DNA of 64,000 nt from Kingdonia uniflora (GCA_014058105.1 JACGCM010000376.1:1-64000), one strand, 5' to 3'; counted from the first letter of the stretch, positions 1-11,758 are shown. Numbers and translations are program-made. The notes: generated by a model from the sequence alone, not told the origin.

Positions 1-1933
1 TTTTTTTTTTTTTTTCTAATACGCGTTTTCTCCTGGGCGATGAGTAACAAATGGTTGTTTCCCCTGGACCATTACTTCAAAAAGGTTTTTGTGAAATTTA
101 GACTATATATAATCAAAATGAACACATTACAAGTAGATGATTGTGATATGGACATTCCCAAGCTGTTGATTAATCAGCAGTATACAGTAATACTTTTCTT
201 CACTACCAAAAGGCCTTCATTTTTCAATTATTTCATTACATTCATTTTTAAAAGAACATTGGGTAAATAACGTAATATTTCCAAGAATTTCTTTAGACAG
301 TTGTAGATATGTTTTCTTCCAAGTTTCTGGTGTGAACAATTCAGAATTTTATAGTAGATTTTCATCCTAAACGTATGGGACTTTCGTCAAATAATATCAA
401 TGAAAGTTTGGGGATTTTTTATGTATTAAAACACAATTAATTCTACGAGTTTAATATCTTAGGGCGTCACACACAAAAAGCGGAAGGGAGAAAAATTTAT
501 CCCATAAGCACCTCTTCCCATTCGGAATTATGTCCTATTCTAACCCAAATTTCAAAAACCTTGGTTAATTAGTTTTTAGTCTTATACATTTCTCCTCCAA
601 TTACGACCGTGAATATCAATTAAAAATAATAAGTGTCCTATTTTTCATGACTCGAATTTACACCTATGATCTAGTTGGGCCCAATAAATTGAAATGTGCC
701 GGAGATTAAAACAGTTTCTACTATAGCTCTAAGAAAAATCAACCAAACATAAACACCACTATTTATTTATTATTTATTTTTTAATAGGTACACAAATTTT
801 CTCTAGGTTCTTTAAAAATCATAATGATAAATCTGTTAGAACTAAATTGAGGAAAGTGGGGGTTTTAAGGTTCGTGACCCAAGTTTTCTAGGCTAGATGA
901 CAATTTATGTCTATCTATGTTTGTTAGGGACTTGCTTGAGCTCTTGACGATAAACACACAGTAGCAACCTAAAGCCAACTCTACATCTATAAAACTTGGT
1001 TTTTTCTTCTTCTTCAGGCCTTGTGCAAAATTTTATGTTTTGGGCTCTTTTTTCCCTTGAGCCCTTGTGGTCGCCACACCCTCTAGTTCCCAAGGGCCGC
1101 CCTTGGTTAATATATTACAATGGTTGTAAAGCAGGACTGTGGTAATAAAACTTTTTATCTTTTGGTTTTGGGATTGATAGCATCTGGAAGTTCTTTTCTT
1201 TTGTTCAGGTCAAAAATAAATATCAAAATAGAATATTAACTTATAATTGATATGGGGTAATTAACACAACAACCATCAATTAACAATTTAGGAGGAGTAA
1301 AAATTGTAATTACAACTAAACTAAAACTACGGTTTAGAAGTTGCGTTTAAAAAATAGGACACATGTGAAATGGGGAGGCGGTTGGGGGGACCGTTCTAAG
1401 GCTATAGTACCACAATTTTTTTTCTCCTCAAAGCGCCCATGCACCAAGAAGGTGGTCACTTTATATACCATTGTCTACGGCCATTTGGATCGTATTTCAA
1501 TACAAGGTTTCACAAACATTTAAGTGGATTAGGGCCCGAACATGACTCTGGGGAAAAAAATGTAGGGGTGTCATAATTGTTGCTATCAATATCCAACCAT
1601 CTAGACTTTGCTTATAATTAGCATTGTTGGTTGAGAGGTGTTCCGTGATGGTCATTCGCATCTAGGCAGAAAATCAATAGTTGAATGCGAATCATGCGTG
1701 CCCTCAAATAGAAGAGGCTAGGTGGATAAGGCCTTTATGGAAGGCGTTCTTAATCACGCCTATGCTTAGGTGTGGTCTCGTATTGATTCAGAGGAAAGTT
1801 GTGTTTGATTTATTTGATTTAAATGCCTTAATGATTGACCAAATATTATGGAAACATGGAGTGAACTAAACACAGAATTTTGGGAAAGGGACATGTTGTG
1901 TAAAATTCCTTCTTGTTTGTGTAAAAAACTGAA
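1..1933. other. AT-rich stretch with no recognised gene
   Basis: Both strands were read and no protein family, RNA gene or retroelement terminus could be recognised. The window opens with a run of T. The longest open frames here are about 60 to 75 codons, with no recognisable domain, and overlap one another on opposite strands. The last few tens of bases may hold the diverged N-terminal coding part of the aldehyde dehydrogenase relic that follows, but the match there is too weak to call. Confidence 0.5.
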
Positions 1934-4527
1934 ACAGGAAAGACTTTGAAAACAATATAGTCGATCCAAGGAACAGGAGGAAGTGATAGCAAGGGGGGCA
2001 GAAGGAGGATACAGAAGGATATTGACTTGGCTGTGAAAAAAAGCTGCTAGAAATGCTTTCGATCATGGGAAAGGCCCTCGTAATGTCTGGTTTTGTTAAA
2101 AGTCTTTCTTTTTCCCCATACGAATGTTAGGAGTCTTTCACTTCGTATTCCTTAATTAATCAAATTTTTCACATATGTAATATCTTATAGCCTCATAGGT
2201 TCTTCTAGTGATTTCGCTATACAAGTTTTATCTCAAGATTTTCTTTCTTAACCGATTGTGTTTTCTTGTTGCATGGCCAACAAACCAATTCTTATAGTCT
2301 TTAGCCCTTTCCGAAAAGGAAGGGGCTATTGGGGATATCAACTCAATCCGTAATTAATAAGGATTAACACCATCTTTTCTTGTGTTCATTGCAAAATAAC
2401 TGGTTTTTTGTTCTCGCTTTGTGAATGTATGGTTTCAGGAGAGAGGGCAGGATAATGATGAACTTTGCAGACAGAATTAGAGACAAACATAACAGATGAG
2501 CTAGCTGCTTTAAGGATGCTATAGATGTGGCAAGTTGCCCAGTTTGGGGGAAAGATGTTGGGACCATTCCACAATCTGCAAATACACTAAGGGTATTATG
2601 CAGGAGCTGCAGATTATAAAAAAAATCCACGGAGAGACGTTAAAAATGTCTCGTGGGAGCTTTTTGGGGTACTAACTTGATGGAGCCTGTGGGTGTTTGT
2701 AGGACACATTATCCCATGGAACTTTCCCTCTCTACTGTCTTTACAAAGTTTCCCCTGCCTTAGCTGCGGGGGTTGCAAATGATAGTCAAACCTGCTGAAC
2801 AAAAACGCCCCAGTCGGCTCTATATTACGGCCCATTCTGCTAAAGGTTGGTAACGTCAATATTTATAGTTACTTTCGATGCTCTTATTGTTTGCTACTAG
2901 TCTTATATTTGTTATACTTATATTTAAATGAGGACGAGATCGTGATTTTTGTTGATCTATTTTGCATAATTATTCTGTTTCTCAAACATGATCAGGTGGT
3001 AAGCCCGGATGGCGTGCCTCAATGTTGTTAAATGGATTTTGGCGAGGGGGGAAAGCCGGTTGCAGACTATGAGCTCATATGGACATTGATAGGTGTGAAT
3101 CTCTAGCTAATGGGTTCTTCCATAAATTATCATAGTGATACATAGTCAAGATGTTCCTTGTATTAACATGCATTGGTTTTCAGATAAGTTTTACAGGGTC
3201 TACAGGAAGTTGGAAGAATAGTTATGGAAAGCTTGCCAGCAGAAAGCAATTTGAAGGTTGTTTCACTTGAGTTGGGGTGGAAAATCAACCGTCAGTAATC
3301 TTTGAGTGACGCTATGTGATACTGATGTTGATCTCGCTTTTTCTCGGCTTTTTATATAACAAGGAAATTTACTGTTTAAAGAACTTTTAAAATGTAATCT
3401 TGCCTAATAGAATCCCAAAAAATAACTTTGGTAATTAATGGAATGATTTCAGGGAAGAAGGATGTGTTGCTGGATTCGTGTTACCGTTCAGGAAGGTATT
3501 TACGACGAGTTTGTGGGAAAAAAATAGCTGTGAAAGCAAATAATTGGGGGGGGAGGAGATTTCCTTGATCCCCGTGTTCAACAAGGGACCTCAGGTATAC
3601 TTAAGGTTTACATTATAGTTCATAAATTACAGTTATCTAAACTCAAAAAGCTCTCTAGCGAATTCAACTTTATGTGGTTTTATAGGTTGGATAAACAATC
3701 AATTCGGAGGAAAAGTTCTTTCATATATTGAGTCTGGAAAGAGAGCGGAGCTACACTTGCTCACTGGGGGTTTGTGGTAAATAAAGCTTGTGGTGATAAG
3801 GGATATTATATTGAGGCCCACCTTTTTTACAGGACGTCACCGGTTATTTTTATTCTAGTGGAATGCACGATGCACAGTGCGCTATTATTAGCTATGTTTA
3901 AAGAGGACAAAAAAGTGTTTGAATAAAGGCACGCTTTGGTACACCAGAATATGATCCCGAATGATTCTCGTGGTAGAAGGGGGAAGGAATGGTTTTTGTT
4001 ATCAGGATGTTACTAATTTTGGATATTTTTTGTTTTTTTTTGGCCATGTATTGATCAGGGAGAATATTGTATTCTTAAGGATGAAAAAATATTGGGCCAG
4101 TTTGTCTTGAGAAGTTCAAGTAAGTCTTTGATTTATCTTTTTTATGCCATTGCAACTCATACCTTTTATAATCCAAACCCTTACCACAATTTTGGATATC
4201 TGGAAACAAATCATGTGATATTCGGTTATTTGGTTATAGGGCTATTGAGGAAAGCAATGAGAAGGAAAGGCTAACAATACGGGAAATACGTTCTAGCAGC
4301 AGAAATTGGGACTTAAGGACCTTAAACGTTGGCAAACAGAGTTTCGGAGATCGAGTGTTGCTGGTCCCAATTTGGCTTCAATTGTACCTGGCTTTTGATA
4401 GAGGACGTTTCCTTTTGGTGGCTACAAGATGAGTGGGTTTGAAACGGCTACTGGCATATAGAGGCGTTGCACACAGTATCTCAGTTAAATCTGTTGTAAC
4501 CCCCTTTACAAATTCTCCATGGCTTTG
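1934..4527 (+). pseudogene. Aldehyde dehydrogenase family 2 pseudogene (ALDH2C4-like)
   Basis: Relic of a plant cytosolic NAD(P)-dependent aldehyde dehydrogenase of the family that oxidises coniferaldehyde, sinapaldehyde and acetaldehyde. No ORF longer than about 80 codons survives, but conserved blocks occur in the right order when frames are switched: GKTFE and DPR near 1934-1980, AARNAFDHG near 2045, RIMMNFAD at 2448, KIHGETLKMSR near 2622, VGHIIPWNFPS at 2699, KPAEQ near 2790, DGVP and HMDID at 3007-3090, FTGST and LELGGKS at 3186-3290, EGCVAG near 3459 with the catalytic Cys codon at 3463-3465, VQEGIYDEF, GPQ, KVLSYIESGK near 3710, and a C-terminal KSVVTPFTNSPWL near 4490-4527. GT-AG introns separate the blocks (for example 3091-3182), so this is a decayed gene, not a processed copy. 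At least ten frameshifts or stops are present. The start codon region is not identifiable. Confidence 0.9.
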
Positions 4528-4888
4528 TTGCTCCCCACCTTACAGCATATTAGTACGCAGGACATCGTTAAGTTCGGTCCACGGTAAATATATTATTTTT
4601 CATTTATCTTTACAAAAGGTTCTCTATCTGCACGATTGTATATTTATCATTTTTATCGTTTAGGATTGAAATATAGATGAGTTTTGTGTATCATCATAAA
4701 TAATTGTAGCCTGGCAATTACATCCTCTCATCTGTTGTTTTTAGTAAGTTCGAGATCAACATATATGTATTTACTTCTTGGTTTTTGTTAAATTTCATTT
4801 CAAGAGTGCATGTATGCTGTTTCCTTTACATCCCTTGACACCACTACAGGAATTTCTTGGGAAAAAACATCAAATTGGTTGTGATTGT
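4528..4888. other. Spacer with a possible CACTA transposon terminus
   Basis: No gene seen between the aldehyde dehydrogenase relic and Copia-1. At 4842 the sequence CACTACAGGAATTT resembles the terminal inverted repeat of plant CACTA (En/Spm) elements, and only 47 bases of it remain before the Copia-1 LTR. The partner end was not found on the far side of Copia-1, so the match may be chance. Confidence 0.25.
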
Positions 4889-5330
4889 TGAGCCCTGCGT
4901 GGAAGGAACTCCGATTCGATCCGATTGAGCACAAACAAACTAAAGGAATAAACACAATCACAAGATAACACACATTTAAGGTGGTTCGGCAAGTTGCCTA
5001 CGTCCACAACAAGAGAGAGAGATAGAGTTTTATTCAAAGATCCAAAGTTACAATCACAAACCAATTTGAGGTTTTTCTCAAGAAATTCCTCACACAAAGA
5101 TCTCACAAGGGGTTCTTAAGAAATACCCTAAGTCTTTATATACTTGAGAGCCTTATTATATCAACACGGATCAAGAGGCAAAATCAATGGTCGAAGCGAC
5201 ATCTAAGTATTTTGCATCCGAATCTTACTGGTCGGTTTTCAACAAGGTTAGGATGGAAATCCCGATATAAGCTACACACCTACTTCTATCCTATCACCTA
5301 ACGTCCATCCGGATTCCTCTTTACCCGACA
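4889..5330 (-). repeat. Copia-1 3' LTR
   Basis: Aligns along nearly its whole length with 11776-12257, including an AG-rich run, the segment around TTTAAGGTGGTT and the outer CCGACA/TGTCGG end. A purine-rich stretch (GGTGGAGAAT on the minus strand) lies directly upstream of the TGTCGGG start and serves as polypurine tract. About 40 bp shorter than the 5' copy through small deletions. Confidence 0.88.
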
Positions 5331-5454
5331 ATTCTCCACCTCGGTGAAGATTTCCTCAAATCTGAGCCAAACTTTGCTAACCCATCAAATCGAAACCTCC
5401 CTCACAATGTCCTCAAAGCCCTTACAAGTAAACCGTCCAGAAGAACCACAACAA

Positions 5455-5705
5455 ACAAACGTCCCAAAGGACCTAACTAAACAAACGTCCCAAAGGACCA
5501 AATCAAACAAACGACCCAAGGAACCCAAGAAAAACAAAAGTCTGAAGGACCCAAACAAGCAAACGTCCCGAAGGACCAAAATAACCAAACGTCCCAAAGG
5601 ACCAAAGCGAGCAAACGTTCCAAGGAACCCAAACAAACAAACGTCCCAAAGGACATAAAAAAAACAAACGTCCCAAAAGACCAAATCGAGTAAAGTCCCA
5701 AAGGA
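5455..5705. repeat. Degenerate tandem repeat, about 20-24 bp units
   Basis: About eleven imperfect copies of a unit close to AACGTCCCAAAGGACC plus an A/C-rich spacer, varying between CCAAAGGACC, CCGAAGGACC and CCAAGGAACC. The array reads open in several frames and so gives protein-like ORFs on both strands (Lys/Thr-rich on +, Phe/Gly/Leu-rich on -), but these are simply the repeat translated. It sits between the broken Copia-1 reverse transcriptase and the 3' LTR, where the rest of reverse transcriptase and RNase H should be. Confidence 0.85.
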
Positions 5706-5850
5706 CCCAATCGACTGTACTAATCAATGGTTTTCCTACCTACCGTCGATCAGTCGCTAGTAGTTCCCAAAATCCCCGTAAGGGGCCAAATCAATCTACA
5801 GGAAAGCGACGCACCGTCCATTCTCTCTATCTTTATGAATCTCCATACCA

Positions 5851-5947
5851 AGAGTCATTTGTACCATTGTCTTGGAGGCTTTTCAAACCGTACAACGATC
5901 TCTTCAGCAATTGACATACATAATCTTCATTTCTAGCAACTGTAAAC
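5851..5947 (-). pseudogene. Copia-1 reverse transcriptase, downstream fragment
   Basis: Minus-strand translation gives ENYVCQL-like, SLYGLK and PPRQWYK-like words, a conserved copia reverse transcriptase segment. It continues directly from the EIYMTQPSRF end of the upstream fragment at 8747, which proves that one coding region was interrupted at this point by the 5948-8741 insertion. The following catalytic YVDD block is absent, and sequence homology stops near 5830. Small indels shift the frame. Confidence 0.8.
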
Positions 5948-8741
5948 TGTAAGGACCGTATTTTTTATTTTTTTATTATTACTCTATATTCCAAATATGC
6001 ATATTCCTATTCTTTAACTTCCGCATATACTTCTTTGCATCATACATCTGCATATTCTCCTATCATAATGCATCTATATCATTCTTAGTGTCAGGTTTGG
6101 TTTGGATTCCTTTTTGGTAGCGTTTTGGTAGTTTGACGTTTAGGTGTTTTAGTTTGTTTGTGTGGTGCGTGTTCGGAGAGTGGTTTCTTTATCCGGAAAG
6201 GATTTTTTGCTTCTCTCCTTCGCGTGGGTTATAGTGTTTTCGATTCTGGGCATTTTTGGCATTTCCGATTTTTATTCTGGGGTAGAGAAATAGGGATTCG
6301 TTACCCCTGATTTCTCAATGCCTATCAGACCGTCGTCGGACTCCTTTCATCCTTTTTTATTCATTCCGGCTAAGTTTCTAGCCGTTAGATTCCATTTCTG
6401 AGTTTTAGGAGTTATGGTGGCCGTTTAGCGGTAGAGGTGGTGTTTAGACCTTGGGAACCCTTTGTGATGGTTGTTCGGGTTGTTCCAGTCTTCTGAGGGT
6501 CTTGGTGTGGTGTGTGGTTCAGGATGACTTCTAAGTAACATCATTTTTGGAGTTTTCCCAGATTTCCGTTCGAACGAGGACCTTTGTCGTTCGAACGATT
6601 TCAGTGTCTTCTGAACATTTTAGTGTCTTTGGACGTTTTGCGTTTGGAAGATTGTCGTCGAACGAGATTCATTTTCGTTCGAACGAGTTGATTCTTTCCT
6701 CCTGGAATTTGGCTCAGAGCCTTGGTCGTTCGGAACGACTTTCGTATCCGTTCGAACGAGTTGATTTATTCCTCCTGGAATTTGGCCCAAGATCTTTTTG
6801 TCGTTCGATGACTTTCGTATCCGTCGAACGACTTGTCGTTTATATATATATCATCTTCATTCCTTCTCCTCATTTTCTTTTTTTTTTCTCTCTCTCCTCC
6901 CTTAACTGATTCCCTCTCCTCCAAACTCATAATCCAATTTTCCCCTTTCGCTCAAGATTCATCGCCGAGCTTCGCCGCAACCTCTCTCCTATCCTTGGTA
7001 AGTAATTCTCGATTCCCTTTCGGTCAATTTCTTTCGAGCGACGTAGGGTTTAATTTATAGGGTTGGGTTTTGTTGTGTTTCTTAAATTGATTGGTTGTTT
7101 GTTGTCTCCATTGTTGGTGTGAGATTATCAGGCATTCCGTGCCGGTCCGTGGATTTTGGTGGGTTTTCAAGTTGGATTTTCCGCAGGACTTGGATTTTTA
7201 TCAGGCGAGTTATTCTAGCATTATTAAGTTTCCATACTAGTTTCTGGGTATGTTTTAGAGAGTCATATTGAGCTTAGAGATGCTTTGTGATAACTATAAT
7301 TTGACTAAGAATTATTCGGTTATAGTGTTAACCTGTAGTTGGGGGTTGCAAGTATTTGGAGTTGGTTTATGGTTCGTATAGGACCTGAGTTAGTTAGTGG
7401 TGGTTGGGTTAGCGTTCTCGTGGCTTGCTCAGGAAGACCTTCCAGCCTTAAGAGATTGCTGGGGGGGTGTAGTGACGGTTAGGTTGCTGTGTCGGCTATG
7501 CATAGTCGGTGCAACCGAGTCCTATCCATCCTGTTTGGGTTGCCGGGTGAGCGGCAGCTGTGTGTTTTCTTATGCACCTATTGTACCTTTATAACTTATA
7601 ACAAATCTTTCAAAATTATTGAGATTGGATACACGAACACTCCGTTTCGGTTGACTCGATATGATCAAGGAGTCCGTGAGATCGGGTTTAAAAGACACGA
7701 TGAGATTGGGAATGGCACTATCATACCTAGTTCAACCACTCTGGAGTGTAAAATGGTATGAGGCAGAGTTATGGAGATCCCAACTTATTCCACGGTGAGG
7801 TTAAAACTCCTTGAAATGATACAGACTATTACTCCGCGGGTTGATGCACCCAAATCCACTTTGATCAAGTGCGACCATCCTAGCTTGGTCGAGCTTAACC
7901 AAATTGTACCAGTGTATCCTTTTAATGATCTCTTTAAGAAAGCATTAGACATTAGCGGTTGATCAAACAACTTTATAATAAGATCGCGTACACTTTTAAA
8001 TCACTGAATCATTCTGCATTAGGGGATATTTATGGGAATATCCCTGCTCATCATAACATATCATTGCATCTAGGATAAGTATGAGATTATCCTAGTCATC
8101 ACTTCACGTCATGGCATTGCATATTATCATATCATCACATTCTCTTCTCATATTCCTTACTCTACTCTCTTCTCACATTCCTTATCTATTATCTCCTCTC
8201 ATCAACTCTATTTCCTTTCCTTATCAACTCTGTATCTGTTATGGTCACTTATTATATTGCTAGATTGTATTTACCTATTTTATATTACATTCATCTCTAC
8301 TCTAATTTTTAGTACCAGTTGTTAGTAAGTTATTTAGTTCTGTTGGATTAGTGAGCTCGTTGTTTACTCACTCTCGCATTTTAACCATTTCAGAGGTTGA
8401 GTAGCTTGGACTGTCGCAAGGTCAGCCAGCTCAGAGACAGATTTTACCGCTGCAGATTTCCATTAGTTCCAGATTTCTGTAGGTGTTCTCAGTATATGTC
8501 GCTGAGCTTTTATTCAAGATATTGTATTACGTTTCGACAGATATGTATATATATGTCTTTTGCTTCCGCGTTATATTGCTATTTCTTTACTCTGATGATT
8601 ATTGCTATATGTGAATAGCCGAGCCAGAATTTGTCTACGGCTTGACTATTTGTGGGGTAGAATCTTTGGATTCCCCGACCTGTACAGCTTTGGATCTAGG
8701 AATTGGTCAAGCTACCGATTACCGGATTTTGGGGCGTGACT
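5948..8741 (+). mobile_element. Solo LTR of a long-LTR Ty3/gypsy element (Tekay/Del-like), nested in Copia-1
   Basis: The 2794-bp segment starts TGTAAGGACC, ends GGGGCGTGACT, and is flanked on both sides by the 5-bp duplication TAAAC (5943-5947 and 8742-8746). It interrupts a continuous reverse transcriptase frame. No gag, pol or primer binding site is found inside, so it is best read as a solo LTR left by LTR-LTR recombination. Long LTRs with a GGGGCGT-type end are usual for the Tekay/Del lineage, so lineage is inferred, not proven. The canonical terminal CA is CT here. A TATA-like run at 6841-6850 follows a cluster of CGTTCGAACGA palindromes (6569-6759). Confidence 0.82.
6569..6840. repeat. 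Cluster of CGTTCGAACGA palindromes in the solo LTR
   Basis: Four perfect 11-mers at 6569, 6590, 6676 and 6749, plus at least four one- or two-base variants (near 6656, 6725, 6801 and 6822), all just upstream of the TATA-like run at 6841. Spacing is about 20 to 90 bp. The repeat context (GAGTTGATT, then CCTCCTGGAATTTGG) is itself duplicated at 6681 and 6754. Confidence 0.85.
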
Positions 8742-8746
8742 TAAAC

Positions 8747-10690
8747 CTACTCGGCTGAGTCATATAGATCTCTTCCTTCAACTTCCCATGTAAGAATGCC
8801 GTCTTAATATTGAGTTGTTGCAACTCCAATTCAAATTCGCTACCAAGGCCAAAAGGAAACGAATGGAGGAGTGCTTCACCACTGAAGACATTGTAATCAA
8901 TCCCCTCCCTTTGAGCATAACCTTTGGTTAAGAGTCTTGCCTTGAAGCGTATATCATCATCTTGAGATCCTTGGTTACTTTTGTAGACCCACTTACCACC
9001 AATCGCCTTCTTTCCCTTAGGCAACTTTGAAAGTTCCTAAGTTTCATTCTTACGAAGAGAATACAGCTCTTCCTTTATCACTCCCTCCTATTGGCTTGAA
9101 TGAGCATCTTCTACAATGATTGGTAGTGCATAGGCTACCATGACCTTCTCCTTTAGAAGTACCATGTCCTTTGTAAGCCATCTTGGCTTACTCACATTCC
9201 TCTTTAGTTTTCTAGTTGCTATTGGCTCCACCACCAGAGTCCCCTCATCCATTCCACCAAATGCTCCACTCTCGTCTGTGTCGTCATCAACTAGAACATG
9301 AACAAATGGCTCATCACCCACTATCACAATGGTAGCTAACACCCCCTTTGGTACAAAACTATCTAGATCATGTGGAGACGCATCAATCTCTACCCGCTAT
9401 AAAACCTCGCTTGTCATCTTCTATTCTTGCTTAGAGACGTGTGACTTCATCATAGAGGTTTAATCAAAAGTGATATTCCTGCTCAGAATAATCTTTCGGT
9501 TTCTCGTATCCCATAACTTGTAGCCTTTCACATAATTCTTCTTACCGAGAAAAATGGTCTTCCTTGCTCGAGGATTCAACTTACCTTCTTTGACATGATA
9601 GTATGCCGACACCCAAAAATATGAAGAATATCATAATCTGTAGCAGGTTCTCCCGACCAAGCTTCTATTGGTGTTTTACCTTCAATTGTAGCCGAAGGCA
9701 ATCTATTAACGAGGTAGCATGCATATGTCAAAGCCTCAGCCTAGAATGCTTTACCCAACTCAGAATTGGACAACATACATTGCACCTTCTCTAGCAAAGT
9801 ACGATTCATGCACTCTGCTACCCCATTTTGTTGCGGTGTCTCTCTAACGGTAAAATATCGAACAATCCCCTCATCCTGACATACTTGCAAGAACGGATCA
9901 CTTGTATACTCTCACTATTATCTAAACGGAGTAACTTGATCTTTCTACTAGTTTATGTTTTTATCGACTTCTTCCACCTCATGAAAATTTTTAGGACTTC
10001 ATCCTTCCTCCTCATGGTATATACCTAGACACGCCTGGAAAAATCATCCACAAAAGACACAAAATAATGTCTAACCCAAGTGATGTATTCTTAGAGGGTC
10101 CCCAAACATCTGAATGAACATAGTCCAGAATTCTACGAGTACAATCGATAGTCGTACTAAACTTTCCCCTTGTCTGCTTTCCCATAACACAATGTTCACA
10201 AAATTCTAACTTGTATTCTTTAACACATTTCAATAGTCCTTGGTTTGTAAGAACTCTCAGGAACTTTAACCCAGCATGCACCAAACGCATATGCTATAGC
10301 CTAGTAGTATATTTTAAAGTAGTCTCCTCACTTCTCGCAGTAATAACCTCACTAAGAACAGCCGTACCATTTAAATAGTATAAGTTTACTTTTTCTTTGA
10401 CCCTTCAACACAACCATGGCTCCCTTAAGAACCTTCTTCACGCCATTCTCAAACACGACCTTGTAGACTTTCGCTTCAAGTAAATTCGTTGATATAATAT
10501 TATTCTTCATTGTTGAAATATACCGAACCTTCTCAATTTTCTTAACCAATCTATTGTACAACTTTAATCGAATGGTACCTATCCCTATTATACGACAGAA
10601 ATCATCATTTCCCATCAACACAGCTCCACCTCTAGCCTTTTTAAGCTAAAAAAAATCTTTTGGGGACAAATATGATAAGTAGCACCCGAA
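8747..10690 (-). pseudogene. Copia-1 pol: protease remnant, integrase, reverse transcriptase 5' part
   Basis: In minus-strand order: a protease-to-integrase linker (near 10621-10352, with NNIISTNLLEAK-like words), the integrase zinc-binding and core region (10290-10012; HAGLKFLRVL, FCEHCVMGKQ, YVHSDVWGPS with the first catalytic Asp), the second part of integrase near 9840-9560 where frame-switched TPQQNGVAE gives the catalytic Glu, an acidic linker (9342-9088), and the start of reverse transcriptase (9024-8747; GKKAIGGKWVYK, KARL, GIDYN, KTAFLHG, EEIYMTQP). The chain stops at the solo LTR and resumes at 5947. Many stops and frameshifts make it non-functional. The domain order identifies Ty1/copia. 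Confidence 0.85.
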
Positions 10691-10698
10691 TCTAAGAT

Positions 10699-11641
10699 CT
10701 ATTCTTTTGAATCAATAATACATACACTCGATGATATAGTTAAATAAAAGTTGGAATCATTACCTCCATTTTTTGTGTCTTGAGCAACATTAACTGAAGA
10801 GTTCGTATTCCCACATTTCTTCTTCTGAAAAAGTGTAGGACATTCATTCGTCCAATAACTCGTCTCTTTACAAAACACATATTGGTCTTTTCCCAAGTTG
10901 TTGCAATTTACACCGTAACCTCTCGACTTCGATCGAGAGTTGTTACTACTAAATTTATTCTTGTCCGAAGACCTTCCTCTAGCCATCAACACCTCGAACG
11001 TCGACTTATCGAACTCACGTTTATCTTTCCTCTGGTACTCATGGTTCACCACTACTGTAGTCACATCTGAGTATTGCAAAGAACTCTTCTCATATAATAT
11101 AGTCATAACAAAGTATTCGTACTCTTCTGGAAGCGAGTTCAAGAGCTAAAAGTGTATTATCCTCATCGCTAATAATCTTTTATAAATCGCCAAGTCGGCT
11201 AGTAACTTGGTAAAATCATTTAAGTACTTTGACATATAAATCTTTTGTCTCATCGTGAAGCGGTAAAACTTCTTCTTCAAATGGAGTCAATCTTGGATGC
11301 TTTTAACCAAATACTTCTCCTCAAGAATCCTCAAAATTTTATTTGCCGAGGTTTCATTCATTACAAGGTACTTAATATCTTAAGCAAGACATGACCGAAT
11401 TTGACCACAAGCCCTTTTGTTCATCTTCTTCCAAACATTCTCTTCTACCTCCTCCGGTTTATCTTCCAAACCTCATCTAAATCTTGTTGACTAAGCGCAT
11501 CAATAACTTTATATTGCCACATGCCAAAGTTATTTGTGCCATTAAAATTTTTAACTTCAATTTTGCCATTGTTAAACATCACCATTATATTATTCTGTTT
11601 AGGAGCCAATTCTTAAGTCGTACCGCTTGAAGAACTAGGTT
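10699..11641 (-). pseudogene. Copia-1 gag
   Basis: Capsid-type Gag. The upstream part has a FNGTNNFGMWQYKV-like word, the usual N-terminal block of Tnt1 Gag. The downstream part (from about 11142) begins NSLPEEYE, runs through a basic Ser/Asn-rich stretch, and ends with a zinc-knuckle relic reading YVFCKETSYWTNECP; the C-x2-C-x4-H-x4-C pattern has lost key residues. Interrupted by frameshifts between 11150 and 11500. Translation would begin just after the 5' LTR and primer binding site, but the initiator region is degraded. Confidence 0.75.
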
Positions 11642-11758
11642 TATCTGTTTATACCATTGTTACCTCAATTTTCATATACTAATCAAAATCAGAAACCAAA
11701 TAAAATCAAGATAAGTCAACGTTATCCCAATTCCGAGAACCACCGAGGATACAACCCC

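Noticed and set aside
1681..2066. Short overlapping ORFs of 60-70 codons near 1681-2066
   Set aside because: No family resemblance; the right part overlaps conserved aldehyde dehydrogenase blocks in other frames.
2364..2859. Minus-strand ORFs of 62-88 codons
   Set aside because: Shadows opposite the aldehyde dehydrogenase exons, which match the family on the plus strand.
4842..4888. CACTACAGGAATTT as a true CACTA element end
   Set aside because: Only 47 bases remain, no subterminal repeats and no matching end after Copia-1; kept only as a low-confidence note.
5344..5684. Overlapping ORFs of about 100 codons on both strands, Lys/Thr-rich and Phe/Gly-rich
   Set aside because: They are the translation of a 20-24 bp tandem repeat; no domain, and the same repeat reads open in several frames.
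8397..8618. 73-codon ORF as a host gene
   Set aside because: Lies in the solo LTR and has no recognisable domain.
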